DNA from: [Mycobacterium] manitobense
GTDB lineage: Bacteria; Actinomycetota; Actinomycetes; Mycobacteriales; Mycobacteriaceae
Direction: 5' to 3'
DNA length: 64,000 bases
Assembly: GCF_025821665.1 (NCBI RefSeq)
Contig: NZ_JACKSJ010000148.1
Coordinates: forward strand, 167,703 to 231,702
The notes below the pieces were generated by a model that searched no databases, had not been told where the DNA came from, and was given only the letters and a program-made list of their open reading frames with translations. Position 1 is the first letter of the stretch; every line of letters starts with the position of its first letter. Shown piece by piece: positions 54,866-63,736 of this stretch. Both the position numbers and the translations under genes were made by a program.

Positions 54866-56460
54866 CAGTAGGCGCCGTCGCGCTTCAGGACCGCGCGGGC
54901 GGTGCGCCAGACGATCATCAGATCCTGGACATACGACCAGTTGTCGACGTACGAGTGATCGAGCCGAATACGTTCGTCTTCGGATGCATCGGACCGACCC
55001 GAGATTTGCCACAAGCCGGTCATTCCGGGCTTGACAAGCCCCCTGCGCTCGACGAAGTCCTCGACCGACTGTCCCTCGCCGGGAACCAGCGGACGCGGAC
55101 CGACAATGCTCATCTCGCCGCGTAGCACGTTGATCAGTTGAGGCAGCTCATCCATACTCGTCGCCCGAAGGACTCGACCCACGCGCGTGACCCTGCTGTC
55201 ACATGCCGATTTGTAGAAGACGCCGGCGTCCTCAGTACCGGCCGGTCTGGCACACTCCAGATCCGCCGCGCCGACGATCATCGTCCTGAACTTCAGGATT
55301 CGGAATGGTCTGCCGCGATGTCCGACTCGAACTTGACGGAACAGGACCGGTCCAGGATCACCGAGTTTGACCGCGAGTGAACCGAGCACCATCAACGGCA
55401 TCGCCGCAATCAACGCCGCGCTCCCGAACAACAAGTCGAACGTCCGCTTGGCCAAGGCCGAGGGCCCGTTCAGGTGGGGTGGAGCGATGTGGAACAGGGG
55501 CAGATTGTCGATCGGCGAAATCTTCAACCGGTGCCCCGCTATGTCAGTCACTCCCGGTACGACGATCAGCTCGATCCCCAGAGATTCCATCCGCCACGCC
55601 AACTGTTTCATCCTGCGATGGCCGAGGTGCTCGACGGCGGCGACGGCGAGCACATCCGCACCGGCCATGTCCACCGCGGACTCGACTGAGCAGTCACCTC
55701 CCAGCACCGGAACGGTGCATGACGGCGTGACCAACGATTCACCAACCGTCCCATCGAAGTCAGGAAGGCACGCGCCGACAATCCTGTATCCCGATGCGGG
55801 CGAGCGACGAAAGCTCTCACTGAGCATGCGAACGGAATCGGGCCTGCCGAGAACCACGACCCGGGTGACGAACTCACCCTTCATTCGTCGCCGCGCTAGA
55901 CCGCGTCGTACGCAGTGCCTTCCGACGATCAGTCCGGAGACTCCCAGAACCAGTGCTGTAGCCAGATAGATGCGCGACATTCGCACATCGAAGAACAGAC
56001 ACAACACCGCCGTCAGACCGAAGATCCACGCCGACGCCGTCACGACACGCCGATACTCCTCGATGCCTATGCCCACCAGAGATATATCGCGAGTCTGCTG
56101 CAGTTCGAGCACCGTCAGCCAACACGCCAAGAGGATCGCCGAGAACAACGACAACCGGGGCCAGCCCGCGTCATCAGCCACCGCTACTGACATCCGGGAT
56201 GCGATGACCTGTGCGATCAGAACCACAACGAGAAGGATTGCGGCATCCACCGCGAACGCGCGCCGACGGTGTGCGCGCCTCCATTGCCGCGCCTTGGCCT
56301 TCGCCTCAGGAGCGGCCGTCAACAACCGGTCTAGCGGGGCCGCGTTGACGCGTTTCAGCCTGCCGTGTCGCTTCGATGGCCTTCGGCCGGTCTCAGGGGG
56401 CGCCGCCGCCGTGAATGGCGTGGCGTCTCCAAGAGCCGAGAGATTCTCGATCGTGGTCAT
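54865..56460 (-). CDS. polyprenyl-phosphate sugar-1-phosphate transferase (WbaP/WcaJ-like)
   Basis: 531 aa from ATG 56460 (ATGA overlap with the oxygenase gene). N-terminal membrane segments (four to five between residues 70 and 190), a middle Rossmann-like domain, and a C-terminal catalytic domain. The latter shows KRTFDLLFGSAALIAAMPLM, RILKFRTM, SMDELPQLINVLRGEMSIVG and RPGMTG-like KPGMTGLWQISGRS. It starts repeat-unit assembly by transferring a sugar phosphate to undecaprenyl phosphate. Confidence 0.92.
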   Translation of the reverse strand: MTTIENLSALGDATPFTAAAPPETGRRPSKRHGRLKRVNAAPLDRLLTAAPEAKAKARQWRRAHRRRAFAVDAAILLVVVLIAQVIASRMSVAVADDAGWPRLSLFSAILLACWLTVLELQQTRDISLVGIGIEEYRRVVTASAWIFGLTAVLCLFFDVRMSRIYLATALVLGVSGLIVGRHCVRRGLARRRMKGEFVTRVVVLGRPDSVRMLSESFRRSPASGYRIVGACLPDFDGTVGESLVTPSCTVPVLGGDCSVESAVDMAGADVLAVAAVEHLGHRRMKQLAWRMESLGIELIVVPGVTDIAGHRLKISPIDNLPLFHIAPPHLNGPSALAKRTFDLLFGSAALIAAMPLMVLGSLAVKLGDPGPVLFRQVRVGHRGRPFRILKFRTMIVGAADLECARPAGTEDAGVFYKSACDSRVTRVGRVLRATSMDELPQLINVLRGEMSIVGPRPLVPGEGQSVEDFVERRGLVKPGMTGLWQISGRSDASEDERIRLDHSYVDNWSYVQDLMIVWRTARAVLKRDGAY

Positions 56461-57383
56461 GTGCTGACCATCGACGGATCGAATGTGAGGACTCCCTGGG
56501 TGCTTCCGTTCAAGTCGTACATTGCGACGACCGCATCCGGCAGACGACTCCGAGTGTCGGCCCGCAGGTAGTCGCGGACGGACGTGCCAGTGCTCCGTGA
56601 ATCGACGTTGTCCGGACCGGCGTGGGCGACGAGATCGTCGTGATGCACCGTTCGGAAGTCGATGCTCAACCTTCCGGTATCCGTCTTGTTGGGTACCGTC
56701 GAATGCAGCTGCGCCCCGGAGAAGCACAGGAGCGAAGCAGGGTCGCCCACCACTCTGAGGTTGGTCCCCGGGTCTTGGCCGGCGAGGGTAGGGTGCGGCC
56801 GCGGATCGTCCTTGACGTATGACGCCGCCTCCCGCCTCGACGTCTTGTTCCATTCGTAGGCATCGAAGGCGTCGCTGGTATTCGGCGCAGGCTGTTGCCA
56901 GAAGTCCGGATGAAACTGCATTCCGGTCACCGTCGAATTGCCGGCGATAGGTGTCCACCAGTTGTTCTGACACTGCGGCGCCGAATACCACGTATCGCGG
57001 TGGGCTCTGTAGTTGTAGCCGAGCCCAGCAGATAGGTACGCCGACGGCGGTACGACTCGCAACTTGGGGACGTCGAAGTAGGTCTTGGTCGGATCCGCTC
57101 CGAGATCGCCGAGGATGTCGCCGATGAGGTCCTTGGCTCTCGGGTGGTGTGTGAACGCGGGCTTGAGCTTCTTCAAGATGCCGACATATTCGCCGACCGA
57201 CAGGTGACGGTGCGCGGTCAGCGGGTCGAGACGCCCGAAGGCATCTGCGATCATCTCGTACGCGAAGTCCGTCAATGCCTTGACCGACGGGCGCGGCGGA
57301 ATGCAGAACACCTCGCCGGCGTAGAGGCGCAACCGCCGCTCGTTGTCGGTAAAGTTCGTTTCTGATGAAACGACAAGCGTCAT
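56457..57383 (-). CDS. 2-oxoglutarate/Fe(II)-dependent oxygenase-like protein
   Basis: 308 aa from ATG 57383, preceded by AGAAGGGA; in-frame sequence further upstream overlaps the methyltransferase gene and looks non-coding. The facial-triad pattern is visible: His128-x-Asp130 (YRAHRDTWYS), distal His227 (SGAQLHSTVP), and Arg238 for 2-oxoglutarate. Such enzymes hydroxylate or epimerise small molecules; StrG-like relatives occur in aminoglycoside clusters. In this operon it probably oxidises a sugar or nucleotide sugar. Substrate inferred from context only. Confidence 0.78.
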   Translation of the reverse strand: MTLVVSSETNFTDNERRLRLYAGEVFCIPPRPSVKALTDFAYEMIADAFGRLDPLTAHRHLSVGEYVGILKKLKPAFTHHPRAKDLIGDILGDLGADPTKTYFDVPKLRVVPPSAYLSAGLGYNYRAHRDTWYSAPQCQNNWWTPIAGNSTVTGMQFHPDFWQQPAPNTSDAFDAYEWNKTSRREAASYVKDDPRPHPTLAGQDPGTNLRVVGDPASLLCFSGAQLHSTVPNKTDTGRLSIDFRTVHHDDLVAHAGPDNVDSRSTGTSVRDYLRADTRSRLPDAVVAMYDLNGSTQGVLTFDPSMVST

Positions 57384-57420
57384 TGTGCCCGTCCCTTCTG
57401 GGAGTGCTACGAGCGAAAGC

Positions 57421-58653
57421 TCACTCGATGATCGACAATTCGGGAATCGGGACGACGAACTTGCCGCCCCAGTCACGGATGAACGACATCTCAGAGGCGA
57501 TCTCGGCGCTGAGGTTCCACGGGAGAATGAGGACGTAGTCCGGACGCGTCTCACGGATGTGCGAAGGCGCATAGATCGGCAGGTGCGTTCCCGGCAGGAA
57601 AAGTCCTTGCTTGTGTGGACTTCGATCCACCGTGTAGTCGACGAGGTCGCTCTTGACGCCACAGTGGTTGAGCAGCGTGTTGCCCTTGGCGGGTGCGCCG
57701 TATGCGACGACGCTGCATCCACTCTCACGCGCGTCGATGAGAAACCGGAGCAGGTTCCTCTTGACGCGCTGAACACGTTCTTGGAAACCGAGGTGGCCGT
57801 TGAGGTCGCCGAGGCCGGCCCGCCGTTCGGCATCTACCAGGTCGTGCACGCGCCGAGTTGTCCGGTGCCCGCCGAAGCGTCTGTGGCATGCGAAGATCCG
57901 CAGTGAGCCGCCGTGCGTGGGAATCTGCTCGACATCAAAGATCCGCAGCTCATTTACATCGAAGACAGTACGAGCAGTGAGCAGCGAGAAGTAGGAGAAG
58001 TGCTCGTGGTAAATGGTGTCGAACTGATTCTGCTCCATCAGTTGCAACAGATGCGGGAATTCCATCGTGATCACCCCCCCGGGAGCCAACACGACCGACA
58101 TACCGCCGACGAAGTCGTTCAGATCAGGCACATGGGCAAGGACGTTGTTGCCGATGAGCAGGTCCGCGAGCCTACCTTCAGCGGAGAGCTGCTGGGCCAG
58201 GACGGTTCCGAAGAACGCCACCTGGGTCGGAATACCATGCTGCTGCGCAACTGCCGCGACGTTGGCGGCAGGCTCGATTCCAAGCGCGGATATACCGGCT
58301 CCGACGAAGTTCTTCAGCAGATACCCGTCGTTGCTGCCTATCTCAATGACCTGACTGCTCGCGTCCAGCCCGAATCGCTCGATCACGGCAAGGGAGTACG
58401 AGCGGGCGTGGTCCAGCCAACTCTGCGAGTAGGAGGAGAAGTACAGGTAGTCGCTGAAGATGGAGTCCGGCGCTTCAAAGACTCTGAGTTGGACCAGCAG
58501 ACAGTTGGAGCAGACGTATGTGTGGAGCGGCAGGAAGACTTCGGCTCGATCTATCTCAGCCTCGCTGAGGTACGAGTTCGCCAGCGGAGACATGCCGAGA
58601 TCACAGAACGAGTGCTTCACCGGCAGTCCACAATGCCTACAGTTGATGCTCAT
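57421..58653 (-). CDS. sugar C-methyltransferase (Methyltransf_13/14 type)
   Basis: 410 aa from ATG 58653 (ATGA overlap with the cytidylyltransferase gene). Three parts: N-terminal zinc-binding region with CRHCG, a further Cys and CSNC; SAM-dependent methyltransferase core (VIEIGSNDGYLLKNF at about 100); and a C-terminal domain with AYGAPAKGNTLLNHCG. This architecture is typical of NDP-hexose C-methyltransferases making branched deoxysugars. Confidence 0.88.
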   Translation of the reverse strand: MSINCRHCGLPVKHSFCDLGMSPLANSYLSEAEIDRAEVFLPLHTYVCSNCLLVQLRVFEAPDSIFSDYLYFSSYSQSWLDHARSYSLAVIERFGLDASSQVIEIGSNDGYLLKNFVGAGISALGIEPAANVAAVAQQHGIPTQVAFFGTVLAQQLSAEGRLADLLIGNNVLAHVPDLNDFVGGMSVVLAPGGVITMEFPHLLQLMEQNQFDTIYHEHFSYFSLLTARTVFDVNELRIFDVEQIPTHGGSLRIFACHRRFGGHRTTRRVHDLVDAERRAGLGDLNGHLGFQERVQRVKRNLLRFLIDARESGCSVVAYGAPAKGNTLLNHCGVKSDLVDYTVDRSPHKQGLFLPGTHLPIYAPSHIRETRPDYVLILPWNLSAEIASEMSFIRDWGGKFVVPIPELSIIE

Positions 58654-59447
58654 GGTGTGGGCTCCAAAACCGAGGTGTCGGACCAGATCTTCCACGGCGC
58701 CTTCCCCGCGTTCCACAGTTCGTTCAGCGTGATCTTGTCGAACAACGTGTCCATGCCGTACCAGAAGCCCTTGTGTTGATACGCGGACAGCTCGCGATCA
58801 ACAGACAGCCGATTCAGCGGAGCCTGCTCGAAGATGGTTTCGTCGCCGTCGATGTAGTCGAGAAGCGATGGCTCGACGACGAAGAAGCCACCGTTGACCC
58901 AGCCGCTGCTACCCTGCGGCTTCTCGGCGAAGTGGGCGCGGTCGCCGTCGCTCAGGTCGAGCGTTCCATACCGCCCAGGGGGTTGAACGGCGGTCACGGT
59001 CGCGATTGATCTTGACTTTCGGTGAAACTCGATGACATTGCGGATGTCGAGATCGGCGACCCCGTCACCATATGTGAAACAGAAGGTCTCGTCGCCGATG
59101 TGGTCTCGTGCGCGCAGGAGGCGACCGCCCGTCATGGTCTGTTCGCCGGTGTCCAGCAGCGTGACCGACCATGGCTCGGACGTGGAATGCAGAGTCGAAA
59201 TGGATCCGGTGGCCAGGTCGATCGAGATGTCGGATGTATGGAGGAAGTAGTTCGCGAAGAACTCCTTGATCATGTACCCCTTGTATCCGAGCAGGATGAC
59301 GAAATCGGTGACCCCCGCGGCGCCATACATTTTCATGATGTGCCAGAGAATCGGCCGGCCGCCGATCTCGACCATCGGCTTCGGCCGAGATTGCGATTCT
59401 TCGCTGATCCGGGTGCCCCGCCCGCCGGCGAGTATCAGAGCTTTCAT
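58650..59447 (-). CDS. rfbF: glucose-1-phosphate cytidylyltransferase
   Basis: 265-aa nucleotidyltransferase producing CDP-glucose from CTP and glucose 1-phosphate. N-terminal KALILAGGRGTRISEE and RPKPMVEIGGRPILWHIM; GFWYGMDTLFDK near the C-terminus matches the RfbF/DdhA subfamily rather than dTDP- or UDP-forming enzymes. First step of CDP-deoxysugar synthesis. Coupled on both sides by four-base overlaps. Confidence 0.92.
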   Translation of the reverse strand: MKALILAGGRGTRISEESQSRPKPMVEIGGRPILWHIMKMYGAAGVTDFVILLGYKGYMIKEFFANYFLHTSDISIDLATGSISTLHSTSEPWSVTLLDTGEQTMTGGRLLRARDHIGDETFCFTYGDGVADLDIRNVIEFHRKSRSIATVTAVQPPGRYGTLDLSDGDRAHFAEKPQGSSGWVNGGFFVVEPSLLDYIDGDETIFEQAPLNRLSVDRELSAYQHKGFWYGMDTLFDKITLNELWNAGKAPWKIWSDTSVLEPTP

Positions 59448-60631
59448 CGATGTCCCCGGTGTGTGAGTAGAAGGCTACGGAATTCACTGCACACCCGATC
59501 GACATGCGTCTCATCGAGCATGAGCGCGGACGGCAGGTTGAGCGCGCGGCCGGCGAGGTCGTATGCCACCGGGTTGCTGCTCGCACCAACGCCTCTCGTA
59601 CCAACCGCGTCGAACGCGTGCAGCGAACTCAACGGAGGCAGGAATGGCCGGGTGTCGATACCGACGGAATCCAGACGTTCGATCATCTGCCCGGTCGCCA
59701 ACTCATACGATGGTTCGACAACGGCGGTCACCATCCAAAACGTGTTGGTGACGTCCGTCGGTTCGGTGTTCAGCCGGATGCCGGGAACGTCCTTCAACCG
59801 GGCCTCGTACCACCGGAAGATCTGCTTCTTCTTGGCGACCAACTCGTCGATGCGAGTCAACTGCGCCCTGCCGAATGCCGCTGCGAGGCTGCCCATCCGG
59901 TACTTGAACCCAATCTCGTCGGTCACGAAGAAGCGGAAGTTGGCGGGGCTGCGTCCGTGGTCTCTCAGCCTTGCCACCCTGTCGGACAGATCAGGCCTGC
60001 TGGTGACGACCATGCCGCCTTCTCCAGTCGTCATCGTCTTCGTCCCATGGAAGCTGAAGATCCCGATGTCGCCGAGCCGCCCTGCGGGCTCGTCGATCCA
60101 TCTCGCGCCGATGGCCTGCGCCGCGTCCTCGATGATCGGTAGGTTGCCGGCGACAGACCGGATCGCACGCATATCAGGCACGCCGCCGTAGAGGTCGACC
60201 GTGACGATTGCCTTCGTGTTGGGTCCGATCCGCTCGGCCAACGATTCGGCGGACAAGCACCACGTCTCAGGATCGACATCGGCGAACACCGGCGTGGCCC
60301 CTACATAGACAATCGGCGCGGCGCTGGCCACCCAGGTCGATTCGGGAACGATGACCTCGTCGCCGGGGCCGATGCCCAATGCCAGCATCGCCAGGTGCAA
60401 TCCAGAGGTGCCATGTGGAACCGCCGCCGCGTAGTCGACCCCGAGGTATCGGGCGAATTCGGTTTCGAACTGCGTTACCGACTGACCAGCATTTCCGTAC
60501 CAGTCGTTCTCTGCCGCTTCGGCCACGTATCGAAGTTCCACGTCGCTGACCCACGGTCCCGCGATGGGAATCCGCTCAGTCGCCCCTACGGCACCACGTG
60601 CGCTCCCACTGAGCACGAGGGTCATCGTCAC
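59444..60631 (-). CDS. DegT/DnrJ/EryC1-family sugar aminotransferase
   Basis: 395-aa PLP enzyme. The PLP Lys is present in SFHGTKTMTTGEGGM, with the upstream IIEDAAQAIGA motif and PHGTSGLHLAMLAL. The Lys and GEGGM context resemble perosamine-synthase-type 4-aminotransferases rather than the Lys-lacking RfbH dehydrases. It would put an amino group on a keto-sugar nucleotide. GTG start at 60631 overlaps the upstream stop; an ATG at 60625 is equally possible. Confidence 0.9.
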   Translation of the reverse strand: MTMTLVLSGSARGAVGATERIPIAGPWVSDVELRYVAEAAENDWYGNAGQSVTQFETEFARYLGVDYAAAVPHGTSGLHLAMLALGIGPGDEVIVPESTWVASAAPIVYVGATPVFADVDPETWCLSAESLAERIGPNTKAIVTVDLYGGVPDMRAIRSVAGNLPIIEDAAQAIGARWIDEPAGRLGDIGIFSFHGTKTMTTGEGGMVVTSRPDLSDRVARLRDHGRSPANFRFFVTDEIGFKYRMGSLAAAFGRAQLTRIDELVAKKKQIFRWYEARLKDVPGIRLNTEPTDVTNTFWMVTAVVEPSYELATGQMIERLDSVGIDTRPFLPPLSSLHAFDAVGTRGVGASSNPVAYDLAGRALNLPSALMLDETHVDRVCSEFRSLLLTHRGHR

Positions 60632-61653
60632 GCCGCCAGCCTGAGATCGGCGTCGAGAGCACCGCTTTCCATCAGTTGCATGACTGTTCGCACGCGGAAG
60701 TAGCGGGGACCCTTAAAGAATTTCGCGGTAAGTGCGCTGTGCTGGTATGCGGCGAAGAGCTGTTCGATCCCCCGCCGGACGGTCCACTGAGGGTCGTATC
60801 CGGGCAACTCACGCTCGATCCTGGTGAAATCCACCCTGTAATCACGAATGTCGCTAGTCGCACCTTCGGCGAAGTTCACCCTGCAGTCGGGAACGATGTC
60901 GGTGACGAGATCCGCCACGTCGCGCACTCTGTAGTTCTCACCGATACGGCCCACATTGAAGGCTCTGTTGTGTATGACACTGCGCGGTGCGACAAGTGCT
61001 CGGGCGAATGCGTGCGCGATGTCGAGGACGTGCACCAAGGGTCGCCACGGCGACCCGTCACTCTCCATCTTCACCATGCCGGTGGTCATCGCCTGCCCGA
61101 CGAGGTTGTTGACAACGATGTCCGCCCTGAGTCGGCGCGAGAAGCCGTACGCGGTCGCGTTGCGCATGTACACCGGCGAGAATTCGTCATCGGCGAGATC
61201 CGCCAGTGCCCGCTCCGCTTGCACCTTCGACCTGCCGTACGGCGTCACCGGATTCAGGTCTGCCTGCTCGTTCAACTCGGCGTCGCCACCCTTGCCATAG
61301 AGGCTGCAGGAAGAAGAGAATATGAAGCGACTCACTCCAGCCTCTCTGGCCGCCCTCGCAAGCCGAATCGAGCCATCACGATTGATGTCATATGTGAGCG
61401 CAGGATTCAGGTCCGAGAGTGGATCGTTGGAAAGCGCGGCGAGGTGAATCACGGCGTCGAATCCGGTCAGGTCGGCCGCGGTGACGTCGCGTACGTCGCA
61501 TTTCAACGCCGGCAGCGGATCAGGCGCAGCGATGAAGTCGCATCCGGCGAACAAGTCGATGTCGAGGCCGACGATGTCATGACCGAGATCGACGAGATAT
61601 GACGCCATCTCGACGCCGAGGTAGCCCGAATGGCCCGTGAGCAGGATCTTCAT
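60628..61653 (-). CDS. extended SDR nucleotide-sugar epimerase/reductase
   Basis: 341 aa. NAD(P) motif LLTGHSGYLGVEMASYL, catalytic Ser/Thr in FSSSCSLYG and Tyr-x3-Lys in PYGRSK, then PLVHVLDIAHAFARAL. It is an extended SDR acting on nucleotide sugars, but does not look like an RfbG-type CDP-glucose 4,6-dehydratase, so epimerase or 4-keto-reductase is more likely. First gene of the operon; GAGG lies about ten bases upstream of its ATG. Confidence 0.88.
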   Translation of the reverse strand: MKILLTGHSGYLGVEMASYLVDLGHDIVGLDIDLFAGCDFIAAPDPLPALKCDVRDVTAADLTGFDAVIHLAALSNDPLSDLNPALTYDINRDGSIRLARAAREAGVSRFIFSSSCSLYGKGGDAELNEQADLNPVTPYGRSKVQAERALADLADDEFSPVYMRNATAYGFSRRLRADIVVNNLVGQAMTTGMVKMESDGSPWRPLVHVLDIAHAFARALVAPRSVIHNRAFNVGRIGENYRVRDVADLVTDIVPDCRVNFAEGATSDIRDYRVDFTRIERELPGYDPQWTVRRGIEQLFAAYQHSALTAKFFKGPRYFRVRTVMQLMESGALDADLRLAA

Positions 61654-62041
61654 AAGCCCCGCCTCGAGCGCACCGAGAGCGAGGTGCAGACTTCAGCCCC
61701 GGTGAAAGGGCTTCTACGGCTGTGCCGTGGCTCCGTAGTGGGTTGCGCCGCAGGTTCGGCCGAGCCACTTCCGTGATACCCGCACTCGCTCATGACCGAT
61801 CGCCGGATGCCGGTCGATCGATTAGTGCCGCAGGCGGCGGTCCTGTGCGCAAACCGATGCGGTGTCCGATGAGCGTCTGGCGAAATGGCTGCCAAACGGT
61901 GGACGGGTAACTGCACCGAATCCCGAGCCAGCGACCCGGTTGCAGTGATGTCAGTTACCCTCTGCGGCATGCAGTAACTATCGGCTGCCGAAAGTTGCTA
62001 GTACATGGGCAATGCGAGCGAATTTCCGGTTGGACCTCGGG
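61654..62041. other. 388-bp non-coding region, probable polysaccharide operon promoter
   Basis: No convincing coding frame on either strand. It separates the LuxR-type regulator from the first operon gene and must hold the operon promoter on the minus strand. An interrupted inverted repeat AGTTAC-N15-GTAACT lies at 61953-61979, and a further GTAAC at 61907. These are candidate regulator sites without proof. Confidence 0.55.
61953..61979. promoter_or_regulatory. inverted repeat AGTTAC-N15-GTAACT, possible operator
   Basis: Six-base arms at 61953-61958 and 61974-61979, just past the 3' end of the LuxR-type gene and about 300 bp upstream of the operon start. A related GTAACTGCA occurs at 61907-61915. 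Short and possibly by chance. Confidence 0.35.
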
Positions 62042-62974
62042 CTAGTTCCTTTGATCCGACTCGCCGTATCGGATGGTGCGAGAGAGGGCAGCAGCCTGCG
62101 CACGGGTGCTCACTTCGAGCTTGTTGAGCAGACTGTGCACGTGATTCTTCACCGTGTGCACCGCGATGCAGAGTTGTTCGGCGATATCGCGGTTCGAAAG
62201 ACCTAGTTCCAGCATCTTGAGGATCTGGGCCTCACGGAGCGTGAGGACTGGTTCTTTTTCCCGTACCGGTCGTTGCGAAGCCAGGGCGTTCAATCGCCGG
62301 AGGAGAATTGCCGTAACTCTGGGCGAACACAGTGACTCTCCCTCAGCTACCAGCTGTACGAGAACCAGCAGCTCTTCCAGCGAATCGCTGCGCAGATGGT
62401 AACCGGCGACGCCCGCTTCGGCGCACGCAACGATCTCCGACTCGTCGTGTTCCGAAACGCCGATGGCCACCACGCGCACATCGGAACCCATCTGCAAGGC
62501 CTGTCGAAGCAGAACTGCGCTGGATCTGGTCGCCATGTTGATCAGGATGACGCGCGGCAGGATGTCCTCGAACGCGGACAGAAGTGAGGGCACGTCCCAC
62601 GCGACGCCGGTGAAGGTGGCGCCGTGGGCGGAGATGACGTCGGCCAGGTACTCGCGAAACATCGTGCAGTCATCGACAATCAGAATTCTGGCATCGCGGA
62701 GTAGGAGTCGCGGATCTCGCGGAGCCGAGGGTTTCGTTCGGTCGGCACCGTGCCACTGCTCGTCCCACCTCGGTGATTCTCGGCGGCCAGCGATATTGAT
62801 CCGGTGATTGCCCGACGCGCGCGGACCGTAATCGGCAGACACCCGGAACGCGTTGACTGCGTAGGCCGGACCGGTCGACGCCGGGTTGTTCCCGGTGGTC
62901 TCGTTCGGACTCGAAGGGTCGATGGTGGCCGTGCCTCGAGTCGAATAGTCGTCCATTACGACGACCCGACTCAC
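62042..62974 (-). CDS. LuxR/NarL-type regulator with degenerate receiver domain
   Basis: 310 aa from GTG 62974; ATG 62956 is an alternative. An unusual 90-residue hydrophilic N-terminal extension precedes a receiver domain (about 95-210). The acidic pair Asp101-Asp102 is kept, but the phospho-acceptor position reads ILINMA with Asn146 instead of Asp. The conserved Lys is Arg195 (GYHLRSD). The C-terminal LuxR HTH is intact (LTLREAQILKMLELGLSNRDIAEQL, HTVKNHVHSLLNKL). It is probably controlled without phosphorylation. It lies 388 bp upstream of the polysaccharide operon, same strand, and is the obvious candidate regulator. Confidence 0.87.
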   Translation of the reverse strand: MSRVVVMDDYSTRGTATIDPSSPNETTGNNPASTGPAYAVNAFRVSADYGPRASGNHRINIAGRRESPRWDEQWHGADRTKPSAPRDPRLLLRDARILIVDDCTMFREYLADVISAHGATFTGVAWDVPSLLSAFEDILPRVILINMATRSSAVLLRQALQMGSDVRVVAIGVSEHDESEIVACAEAGVAGYHLRSDSLEELLVLVQLVAEGESLCSPRVTAILLRRLNALASQRPVREKEPVLTLREAQILKMLELGLSNRDIAEQLCIAVHTVKNHVHSLLNKLEVSTRAQAAALSRTIRYGESDQRN

Positions 62975-63736
62975 GCCGGCGTATCCGGAGCCGTGGGTGT
63001 CGCCGGAGCGCGCTCCCGCTGAGTCGCGTCTCGCACTGGCGATCCGCCTCTTCGACTCAAGATCGGTTGACGAGCCATCTGCTTGACTCCACTTCTGGCC
63101 ATGTGGGATGTGTCTATTTCACTTGAGCTGTCGCGCGATGTCGCAGCGGACGCTGCTCCGGTCATTACCTCGTGACCTGACTCGAACGACGCCCCCATGA
63201 CCTTGTGAGTTGCGACAGCATAAACATTTGCCAGAACTGACGTCAACGGTATTTTTCGCCTGCGTTAGAGAAAGCTTTCCGAGTCAACCATGCCGGATAC
63301 TGACAGGAGCCTGAAATCCGTCGAAGTCCCTGCACATCCACCCCGCGCTGGACCGGCGCACGAAAAAGGTTACTTCTCCGTAAATATTCTTCGATTTCCG
63401 CGGTGATCCTGTGCGGTGACGCGTGTTTCCGCGTCTATACGGCAGGCGCGGCGATGCTTGCCGGCGTCCTTACCTCGCCCCCGCCCGACAACTTCAAATG
63501 CGATTTAGTTTGTCGACGCAACTATTGAAAGGCGGTCTCAACCGCAGCCGAAGTTTGCTGTAAACGCAGCATGGCGGCCTGGCCAGCGAAGCTCGGTTAT
63601 AAGACGTGAGGTGGCCGCGCCAGCGACGGCCTTGATACGAGCACCCGCTCGACGTCATCTACCTGGATGACGACCCGCCTGCAGGACAGAGTCGGCGATG
63701 CCGTGCAGCCGCCGACGGCGTCGGACTCCCTGCGGG
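62975..63736. other. 762-bp region without a recognised gene
   Basis: Base composition is more even than in the flanks (several A/T-rich stretches near 63370-63400 and 63500-63540) and no frame with coding character is seen. A minus-strand frame from a TTG at 63246 to 62971 would overlap the regulator start by four bases, but its composition is low-complexity and unconvincing. The regulator promoter should be here. No tRNA or terminator-like hairpin was recognised. Confidence 0.5.

Noticed and set aside
57384..57833. N-terminal extension of the 2-oxoglutarate oxygenase gene
   Set aside because: Ser/Arg-rich sequence overlapping the methyltransferase gene in another frame; no domain.
62971..63246. 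Minus-strand frame of 91 codons whose stop overlaps the regulator start by four bases
   Set aside because: TTG start, no ribosome site, low-complexity sequence with no recognisable domain. The overlap alone is not enough.
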